A stretch of DNA of 15,166 nucleotides from CAZAKZ01 sp964485695 (GTDB lineage Bacteria > Planctomycetota > JAFGQW01), in NCBI GenBank assembly GCA_964485695.1, contig CAZAKZ010000130.1, positions 1-15,166 on the forward strand. Reading direction: 5' to 3'. The notes below the pieces were generated by a model. That model ran no database searches and was not told where the DNA came from. It saw only the letters and a program-made list of their open reading frames with translations. The translations under genes and the position numbers were made by a program. Shown piece by piece: positions 6,675 through 12,249 of the stretch (the first letter of the stretch is position 1; each line of letters starts with the position of its first letter).

Positions 6675-6875
6675 CTATCCGGGGACCCTCTTGACGGTCC
6701 CGTTGGACAGCAGTTCCTGAAGCTGGGCGAGGAGCTTCTGTTCCTGGGAATCGATAACGCCGTCCGCGTGTGCGAGGTCCAGGATCTCCTGGTGTTCGGT
6801 TTCCGTCAGCTCGAGATCACTGATGGCCTTTTTGATCAGGTCCGCCAGCTTGCCACCGGATTTCCCGGATTTCAT
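6675..6875 (-). CDS. Small TerB/EF-hand-like hypothetical protein
   Basis: A 66-residue acidic, helical protein with no recognised specific function. The call is well supported by a near-perfect ribosome binding site, AAGGAGGT (6888-6881 on the minus strand), five bases before the ATG. The sequence begins with a Lys/Gly-rich segment (MKSGKSGGK) and continues as two amphipathic helices. Between them is HADGVIDSQEQKLL (about 35-48), the second half of an EF-hand-like loop (D-G-x-I-D-x-x-E). It resembles the loop-helix unit of TerB-type domains, but the first calcium ligands are missing, so metal binding is doubtful. It converges on the nucleotidyltransferase gene with only eight bases between stops. 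Its 5' side is a 229-bp non-coding stretch. Confidence 0.65.
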   Translation of the reverse strand: MKSGKSGGKLADLIKKAISDLELTETEHQEILDLAHADGVIDSQEQKLLAQLQELLSNGTVKRVPG

Positions 6876-7051
6876 GCCGTACCTCCTTCAAATAGATCGT
6901 TCTCCGTTGAGGACCCCCAGGAATCGAGCCGAGAGTCACAACTGATTGCCAGCGAATAAGTAATCCCGTTTCCTCCCAAAGTCAATCCACCGCGGCCGGG
7001 GTCTTCGCGAACGGGTCTATTTCCCAAATCCTGCATACCGTCCCGCCCATT

Positions 7052-7083
7052 TCACGGTTCCGGGCGTTCTCACGGTATCACGG
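7052..7083 (+). promoter_or_regulatory. Three TCACGG repeats upstream of the FabL gene
   Basis: TCACGG occurs at 7052-7057, 7070-7075 and 7078-7083, ending 21 bases before the FabL start. The spacings (18 and 8 bp) are not regular helical turns. The cluster lies in the otherwise featureless gap 6876-7104 and could be an operator or chance in GC-rich DNA. No convincing -35/-10 pair is visible there. Confidence 0.2.
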
Positions 7084-7104
7084 CCGTTTGTGGAGTATCA
7101 AACC

Positions 7105-7863
7105 ATGAAGATCAACCTCGAGGGCAAGAATGCGCTCGTCACCGGAGGGTCCCGGGGCATTGGACGGGCCATAGCGGTCCGGCTGGCGGAGTGCGGCGCC
7201 CGCGTGGCCATCAACTACGTTCGCAACAATGTCGCTGCCAGAGAGACCGTGGAACGCATCGAGAAGTGCGGCAGCGAGGCCCTCGCCTTCCGGGCAAACC
7301 TGGGGAAGCGGGAAAAGGTCGAACAGATGTTCGATTGTCTCTGGCAGGAGTGGGGGGACAAACTGGACATCGTGGTGAGTAATGCCGCCTCCGGCGTCAT
7401 CAAACCGTCCATGGACCTGACCCAGCACCACTGGGACTGGACCATGAGCATCAATGCCAGCATCTTCCTGCCGCTTGTGCAGCAGGCCCGACCCATGATG
7501 CCCGACGGAGGAAGCTTCGTGGCCGTGAGCTCCCTTGGAGCGCTCCGGGCCATTCCCATGTACGCGGCCGTGGGAGCCAGCAAAGCCGCCCTGGAGTCCC
7601 TGGTTCGCCACCTGGCCGTAGAGCTGGCCAGGGACAAGATCCGCATCAACGCGGTGAGCGCCGGGGTCGTGGATACCGACGCCCTGAAGCACTTTCCCCA
7701 TCGAGACGACATGATCGGCAACAGCCAGGTCAAGACGCCTGCCGGCCGTCTCACCGAGCCGAGGGACGTGGCGGACGTGGTGCTCTTCCTCGTGAGCCCC
7801 CTGGCGGAAATGGTCATCGGGCAGACCGTGACGGTTGACGGGGGATACAGCGTTCTTGCATGA
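7105..7863 (+). CDS. fabL: Enoyl-[acyl-carrier-protein] reductase, FabL type
   Basis: Cytosolic short-chain dehydrogenase of 252 residues, predicted to reduce the enoyl-ACP double bond with NADPH in the last step of each type II fatty-acid elongation cycle. ATG 7105 is preferred over GTG 7090 because GGAG (7092-7095) lies nine bases upstream and the protein then begins just before the Rossmann strand. TGGSRGIG (13-20) binds the cofactor, NAASGV (93-98) follows, and Tyr153-x6-Lys160 (YAAVGASK) is the spacing typical of enoyl reductases rather than the Y-x3-K of ketoreductases. FabL-specific motifs I recognise are HWDWTM-x-INA (109-118), VSSLGALR, INAVSAGVVDTDALKHFP (181-198), TPAGR (211-215) and the final VDGGYS-x-L. 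A generic or sugar-acting SDR is less likely given the match. It lies between sugar-nucleotide genes without obvious pathway logic. Confidence 0.85.
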   Translation: MKINLEGKNALVTGGSRGIGRAIAVRLAECGARVAINYVRNNVAARETVERIEKCGSEALAFRANLGKREKVEQMFDCLWQEWGDKLDIVVSNAASGVIKPSMDLTQHHWDWTMSINASIFLPLVQQARPMMPDGGSFVAVSSLGALRAIPMYAAVGASKAALESLVRHLAVELARDKIRINAVSAGVVDTDALKHFPHRDDMIGNSQVKTPAGRLTEPRDVADVVLFLVSPLAEMVIGQTVTVDGGYSVLA

Positions 7864-7871
7864 TCTGTTCC

Positions 7872-7911
7872 GATTCACTCTGATTCACTCTGATTCACTC
7901 TGATTCACTCT
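7872..7911 (+). repeat. Four perfect tandem copies of GATTCACTCT
   Basis: The 10-bp unit GATTCACTCT occurs at 7872, 7882, 7892 and 7902 with no mismatch, filling the gap between the FabL stop and the kinase start codon. The array ends two bases before ATG 7914 and occupies the place where a ribosome binding site would be expected. The unit equals about one helical turn. A 7-bp direct repeat, ATGGAAC, follows at once (7914-7927). Confidence 0.95.
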
Positions 7912-7913
7912 GA

Positions 7914-9287
7914 ATGGAACATGGAACAGTGACAGGCACACTGGCGCTTGCGCAACTGGAAAATCCTCGCGCAGCCGAGGAACGACTGACCGCCTGCGGC
8001 CTCGGATCCTCGGCGGCCCCGGCCGGAGCTCGCCTTCTCGGCCGGACGGCCCGGTCCCTCATCAAAGCGGGCGTCGATGCAGGGAGTGCCGTCACGGCCT
8101 TCTACGTCCCCGGCCGAATCGAGGTCCTGGGCAAGCATACGGACTACGCTGGGGGGCGAAGCCTCCTGGCCACCACTGAACAGGGATTCATGGTCGTGGC
8201 CTCGCCCCGCGGGGACACACGCATCCACATCATCGATGCGATGGCGGAGGAGAGCGTTGCATTCACCTTCGGGGACGCACCGCGACCAGGACATTGGTCC
8301 CTCTACCCCATGACCGCGGCAGGACGCATCGCCCGGAACTTCCCGGCTTCCCACCGGGGCGCGGACATCGCCTTTGCGAGCGCCCTCCCTCCGGCCGCGG
8401 GCATGAGCACTTCCACGGCCCTCCTCACCGGGACCTTCCTCGCGCTGGCTTCCTTGAATCGCCTCGAGGACCATCCCGCTTACCGGAACTCCATCGAAAG
8501 CCCGGAAGCCCTGGCTGCGTACCTCGGCGCAGTAGAGAATGGAAGCCCGTTCGCCGGTCTTTCCGGGGACGAGGGCGTCGGCACCGCCGGCGGCAGCGAG
8601 GACTCCACGGCCATGCTCTGCTGCCGGCCGGGTCGCTTGAGTCAGTACGCCTTTTGCCCCACCCGCCATGAACGCACCCTGGCCCTGCCGGGGGGAACGG
8701 TGTTCGCCGTGGCTTCGAGCGGCGTCCAGGCCGAGAAGACCGGTCGGGCCCGGGGCCGGTACAACTGCTCTACCCGCCTTGCAGCCGCGGCCGCCGCGGC
8801 CCTCTCGCAGCCTCGCCTCGGAGACGCACTGGCTGTGGTGGGCGTCACGGCCGAGGGATTACGGGATTCGCTCCGTGGAAGCCAGGACCCGGAGTTTCCG
8901 CCCGAGGCCCTGGTGCAGCGCTTCGATCACTTCCACGGCGAAAGCGAGGAGATCGTTCCGGCCGCGGCCGAGGCCCTGGCGGCCGGAGATATGAAACGGT
9001 TCGGCGGCCTCGTGGATGAATCAACGCGCCTGGCCGACCGCCTCCTCGGCAACCAGGTTCCCGAGACCCTGTTCCTGGCCGACGCCGCAACAAATCTCGA
9101 CGCCCAGGCGGCCTCGCCCTTCGGTGCGGGGTTCGGCGGCAGCGTCTGGGCCCTGGTGAAGGAGGCAGAGGCCCGGAGTTTCCTTACCTCTTGGGCCGCC
9201 CGCTATGAGAAGGCGTTTCCCCATCGCACTCCGACGTTTTTCCTCACCGGGGCCGGGCCGGCCGCCTTCGAGATTCCAGGTGAATGA
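7914..9287 (+). CDS. GHMP-superfamily sugar kinase (galactokinase-like)
   Basis: A 457-residue cytosolic kinase, predicted to phosphorylate a sugar at C1 with ATP. All three GHMP motifs are present: PGRIEVLGKHTDYAGG (66-81), PPAAGMSTSTALLTG (159-173, the phosphate-binding loop) and SPFGAGFGGSVWAL (401-414). Asp230 in GGSEDSTAM lies where galactokinases have the catalytic Asp of GxxDQ. The Glu of the galactokinase GEHTDY signature, which contacts the sugar, is Lys74 here, so the substrate may differ from galactose. The 65 residues before motif 1 are longer than in most galactokinases. An in-frame TGA at 7911-7913 prevents an earlier start, but no Shine-Dalgarno sequence precedes ATG 7914, which abuts the tandem repeat. 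GTG 7929 is an alternative. The product would suit the nucleotidyltransferase at 5857. The next gene begins 19 bases downstream. Confidence 0.85.
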   Translation: MEHGTVTGTLALAQLENPRAAEERLTACGLGSSAAPAGARLLGRTARSLIKAGVDAGSAVTAFYVPGRIEVLGKHTDYAGGRSLLATTEQGFMVVASPRGDTRIHIIDAMAEESVAFTFGDAPRPGHWSLYPMTAAGRIARNFPASHRGADIAFASALPPAAGMSTSTALLTGTFLALASLNRLEDHPAYRNSIESPEALAAYLGAVENGSPFAGLSGDEGVGTAGGSEDSTAMLCCRPGRLSQYAFCPTRHERTLALPGGTVFAVASSGVQAEKTGRARGRYNCSTRLAAAAAAALSQPRLGDALAVVGVTAEGLRDSLRGSQDPEFPPEALVQRFDHFHGESEEIVPAAAEALAAGDMKRFGGLVDESTRLADRLLGNQVPETLFLADAATNLDAQAASPFGAGFGGSVWALVKEAEARSFLTSWAARYEKAFPHRTPTFFLTGAGPAAFEIPGE

Positions 9288-9306
9288 AACGAAGCACGGA
9301 AGGAAT

Positions 9307-10257
9307 ATGAAAATGCCCGATCACATCTTCAAGGCAACGCTCGTCCTCTGCCTTCTTACGCCCTTGCCCGCGGCAGGATTCCTGACCCGTGACGACACCG
9401 GCTCTCCGGAGGAAGAAAAGGCCGTCCACCGCGTCCTCGACGACCTTCACGACGCGGCCGACAAGGCGGATGCGCAGCGCTACTTCGGCCACTTCACCGA
9501 AGACGGCGTCTTCATGGGAACCGATCCCGGCGAGCGGTGGACCTTGAAGGCGTTTCGTGCCTGGGCAAAGCCGTACTTCGAACGCAAGTCGGCCTGGACC
9601 TTCGTGCCGCGCCATCGAAACGTGGTGCTGGCACCGGAGGGAACCGTGGCCTGGTTCGACGAGACCGCGGTCAGCGAGCATTACGGTGCGTGCCGGGGCA
9701 CGGGGGTTCTTCGCAAGGTCAAGGGTGTCTGGAAGGTGGCCCACTACAGCCTGACCCTGCCCGTTCCCAACGAGATCACCCGGGACGTGGTCAGAATGAT
9801 CCGGGCGACGAAGAAAAAGACGCCTTCCATTGCCACCACGGTGTTCCTGGTCCGACACGCCGAGAAGGAGGCGGTGGACAAGGATCCCGGCCTGACCGGG
9901 GCCGGAATCCGGCGCGCAGAATCCCTGGCAAAGGTCCTTTCCGGCGCGGATCTGAAGGCCGCGTATGCCACGGAGTTCAGGCGAACCCGGGATACGGTGG
10001 CGCCTGCCGCGCGGGCTGCGGGTGTGACTCCGACTGTGGTGGCCGCGATGGACGACGCAGCCCTGGCGAAGAAGCTCCTGGCGGACCACGCCGGCCAGAA
10101 CGTCCTGGTGGCAGGACACTCGAATACGATTCCCGCGATTCTCAAGGCCCTGGGCGTCGAGAAGGCGGTGGAGCTCGGACATGATGACTACGACGACCTC
10201 TTCGTGGTGGTGCTGGAACCAGGCCGACGCCCACATCTGATATCTCTTAAATATTGA
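9307..10257 (+). CDS. Exported NTF2-like/histidine phosphatase fusion
   Basis: A 316-residue protein with two domains. A signal peptide (about 1-24, hydrophobic core TLVLCLLTPLPAAG) suggests export. Residues about 34-165 are a SnoaL/DUF4440-type NTF2-like domain: EEEKAVHRVLDDLHDAAD, RYFGHFTEDGVFMGTDP, VAWFDE, and VLRKVKGVWKVAHYSLT. Residues about 176-316 are a histidine phosphatase domain: FLVRHAEK (180-187, His184 being the predicted phospho-acceptor), LTGAGIRRAESLAKVL, ATEFRRTRDT and VAGHSNT (268-274, second catalytic His271). The phosphatase part is short, like SixA-type members. The protein substrate or small molecule is not predictable. ATG 9307 is listed; ATG 9313 is equally plausible because AAGGA (9300-9304) lies eight bases before it. 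It follows the kinase by 19 bases, so co-transcription is likely. Its stop overlaps a short AT-rich palindrome (AAATATT/AATATTT). Confidence 0.85.
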   Translation: MKMPDHIFKATLVLCLLTPLPAAGFLTRDDTGSPEEEKAVHRVLDDLHDAADKADAQRYFGHFTEDGVFMGTDPGERWTLKAFRAWAKPYFERKSAWTFVPRHRNVVLAPEGTVAWFDETAVSEHYGACRGTGVLRKVKGVWKVAHYSLTLPVPNEITRDVVRMIRATKKKTPSIATTVFLVRHAEKEAVDKDPGLTGAGIRRAESLAKVLSGADLKAAYATEFRRTRDTVAPAARAAGVTPTVVAAMDDAALAKKLLADHAGQNVLVAGHSNTIPAILKALGVEKAVELGHDDYDDLFVVVLEPGRRPHLISLKY

Positions 10258-10291
10258 ATATTTCTGGTTTTTATGGGATCATGGTGCCGTC

Positions 10292-10630
10292 ATGCCATCT
10301 GACCACCCCAGAATCAATCGCGAACGCAAGACGGTCGAGGGCATGATCCGCATCTATTGCCGCGACAAGCATCCTGGAGGCAGCGTTCCCTGCAGCGATT
10401 GCCGCGAGGTGTTGAACCACGCGTGGCGGCGGCTGGAAAAGTGCCCGTTCCAGGAGGGCAAGACAACGTGCGTCCGCTGCCCGGTCCACTGCTTTACTCC
10501 GGCCATGCGCGAGAAGATCCGGGCCGTTATGCGGTACGCCGGACCCCGCATGACGTTCCGCCATCCTCTCCTGGCACTGCGGCACCTCCTCGACAAGCGG
10601 AGAAAAGAGCCGCTCCCTCCGCGGCATTGA
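10292..10630 (+). CDS. Nitrous-oxide-stimulated promoter family protein (YgbA-like)
   Basis: A 112-residue cytosolic protein of the PF11756 family, named for a nitrous-oxide-responsive promoter; Escherichia coli YgbA belongs to the NO-responsive NsrR regulon. The hallmark sequence is complete: ERKTVEGMIRIYC (11-23), PCSDC (33-37), RLEKCPF (47-53), TTCVRCPVHCF (58-68), and the block MREKIRAVMRYAGPRM (72-87) followed by HPLLALRHLLD. Seven cysteines (23, 34, 37, 51, 60, 63, 67) suggest metal binding or thiol chemistry. The molecular role is not well established. The start has only a weak ribosome binding site, but the protein begins where family members begin. A gap of 37 bases separates it from the next gene, which it may share a transcript with. 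Confidence 0.88.
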   Translation: MPSDHPRINRERKTVEGMIRIYCRDKHPGGSVPCSDCREVLNHAWRRLEKCPFQEGKTTCVRCPVHCFTPAMREKIRAVMRYAGPRMTFRHPLLALRHLLDKRRKEPLPPRH

Positions 10631-10667
10631 TGCGGTCGGGCCGGAACGGGACAAGCAGTAAGTGAGA

Positions 10668-12167
10668 ATGGATTCCATGAATCATCCAGGATGTATTCTC
10701 GTCTCGGGAAGCACCGGCTACGTGGGTGGCCGTCTAGTGCCCAGGCTCCTGGAGAAGGGGTACGAGGTACGCGTCCTCGCGCGCGACCCGGTCCGGCTTC
10801 AAGGCCGCCCCTGGGCGGAGAGAGTCGAGATCTTTCAGGGCGACGTCCTGATACCCCGGACCCTGCCTCCGTCCGTGGCCGGTGTGGAGACCGCCTACTA
10901 CCTGATTCACAGCATGCACAAAGGTAAGAGAGGCGCTACCGACTTCCACCGGCGTGATCTGGAAGCAGCGGCCAACTTCGGGAGGGTCGCCAAGGCCGCC
11001 GGCGTTGAGCGGATCATCTATCTGGGCGGTCTGGGCGCTACCGAATCAGACCTCTCTCTGCACCTGCGCTCCCGACAGAAAACGGGGAACAAGCTGCGAG
11101 AGGCCGGCGTGCCCGTCACCGAGTTCCGGGCCGCCATCATCGTCGGTTCCGGCAGCGTTTCCTTCGAGATGATCCGCTACCTGACCGAATGGCTGCCGAT
11201 CATGTTCTGCCCCCACTGGATCAAGAGCCGGGTGCAGCCCATCTCCATCCGCAACGTCCTGGACTACCTGGTCGCCGCGCTCCGGACCCCGGAGAGTACC
11301 GGGCGCATCATCGAGATCGGGGGCAAGGACGTCCTGACGTACGCGGCCATGCTTCTGGGCTACGCCGAGGTGAGGAAACTGCGCCGCATCCTGCTGCCCG
11401 TCCCGGTGGTGACTCCGAAGCTCTTCTCCCACTGGGTCCATTGGCTGACGCCCATTTCCATGGAAATGGCCCGCCCCCTACTCGAGGGGCTCCGGAACGA
11501 GGTGATCGTGCGGGACGACTCCGCTCTTCGTCTCTTCCCCGACATACGGTTGTTCGACTACAAGACCGCCGTGGAGCGGGCGCTTCACCGCCTGGAAACC
11601 GGAGAGGTCTTGACGGCATGGAGCGACGCCTTGATCACCAGCCAGGGAGACACTCCCGCCGTGGAGTTCTCGACCCGAAACGGCATGCACATGGACCGGC
11701 GGCAGCACGTGGTGTCCGCCTCCCCCAGGACAATCTTTCAGGTTTTTTCAAGCCTCGGGGGAAAGCGGGGCTGGCCTTTTCTGAACTGGATTTGGCGGCT
11801 GCGCGGTATCATCGATCAAGTGGTGGGCGGCGTGGGCTTTCGACGGGGCCGGCGCGATCCGAACAACCTGCGCATAGGCGATGCGCTGGATTTCTGGCGG
11901 GTCGAAGCCGTGGATCCGGGGAGGCTGGTCCGCCTGCGCGCCGAGATGAAGGTGCCCGGCCTCGCCTGGCTTCAGTTCGAAGCGCAAGCCCGGTCCGAGA
12001 AAGAATCTTTTCTGATCCAGACCGCCTTCTTCGCACCCCGGGGCTTCTTCGGCCTGCTCTACTGGTACCTCCTATATCCCATCCACCGCTATATCTTTTC
12101 GGGCACGGTTCGGCGCATCGCAAGGCGGGCCGAGGCCTCAGCTCGATCCCCTGGGCGGCCAATTTGA
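10668..12167 (+). CDS. NAD(P)-binding/DUF2867 protein (YbjT-like)
   Basis: A 499-residue two-domain protein. Residues about 8-230 are an atypical SDR of the NmrA/NDUFA9-like kind: ILVSGSTGYVGGRL with G-x-x-G-x-x-G at 14-20, then VRVLARDP, AYYLIHSMHKG and ERIIYLGGLG. They lack an obvious Tyr-x3-Lys pair and may bind NAD(P) without dehydrogenase chemistry. Residues about 335-495 are the DUF2867 domain (PF11066), a SRPBCC-like fold: RRQHVVSASPRTIFQVF, GWPFLNWIWRLRGIIDQVVGG, RIGDALDFWRVE, and FFGLLYWYLLYPIHRYIF near the end. The architecture matches E. coli YbjT, whose function is not firmly known. Candidate starts are GTG 10662, ATG 10668 and ATG 10677. None has a strong ribosome binding site, and ATG 10668 is a compromise. 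The hydrophobic aromatic C-terminal segment could associate with membranes. Confidence 0.85.
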   Translation: MDSMNHPGCILVSGSTGYVGGRLVPRLLEKGYEVRVLARDPVRLQGRPWAERVEIFQGDVLIPRTLPPSVAGVETAYYLIHSMHKGKRGATDFHRRDLEAAANFGRVAKAAGVERIIYLGGLGATESDLSLHLRSRQKTGNKLREAGVPVTEFRAAIIVGSGSVSFEMIRYLTEWLPIMFCPHWIKSRVQPISIRNVLDYLVAALRTPESTGRIIEIGGKDVLTYAAMLLGYAEVRKLRRILLPVPVVTPKLFSHWVHWLTPISMEMARPLLEGLRNEVIVRDDSALRLFPDIRLFDYKTAVERALHRLETGEVLTAWSDALITSQGDTPAVEFSTRNGMHMDRRQHVVSASPRTIFQVFSSLGGKRGWPFLNWIWRLRGIIDQVVGGVGFRRGRRDPNNLRIGDALDFWRVEAVDPGRLVRLRAEMKVPGLAWLQFEAQARSEKESFLIQTAFFAPRGFFGLLYWYLLYPIHRYIFSGTVRRIARRAEASARSPGRPI

Positions 12168-12182
12168 GCCTTCCCTCCTGTC

Positions 12183-12211
12183 TTGTATTCCCGGTCCAGC
12201 CGTCGTATGGT
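12183..12211 (+). promoter_or_regulatory. Weak candidate sigma-70 promoter
   Basis: TTGTAT (12183-12188) and TATGGT (12206-12211) are separated by exactly 17 bases in the 82-base gap ahead of the FG-GAP gene. The -35 matches three and the -10 four of six consensus positions, so support is mainly spacing and position. Confidence 0.3.
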
Positions 12212-12249
12212 ATGCCTTCTGAACGCAAATCAGGAGGCATCCACGGGGC

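Noticed and set aside
6682..6701. GGGACC/GGTCCC inverted repeat with an 8-base loop near the convergent stops
   Set aside because: It lies inside the coding sequence of the small minus-strand protein, is only six pairs, and has no T-run on either side.
7078..7878. 266-codon minus-strand frame opposite FabL
   Set aside because: His/Gly/Val-rich antisense frame; the plus strand carries complete FabL motifs.
7872..7911. Tandem array considered as a CRISPR fragment
   Set aside because: Units are 10 bp, contiguous and without spacers, which fits a simple tandem repeat and not a CRISPR array.
10248..10275. AT-rich palindrome AAATATT/AATATTT followed by GGTTTTT after the phosphatase stop
   Set aside because: The stem has no G-C pairs and a one-base loop, too weak to call a terminator; chance is likely in this short AT-rich stretch.
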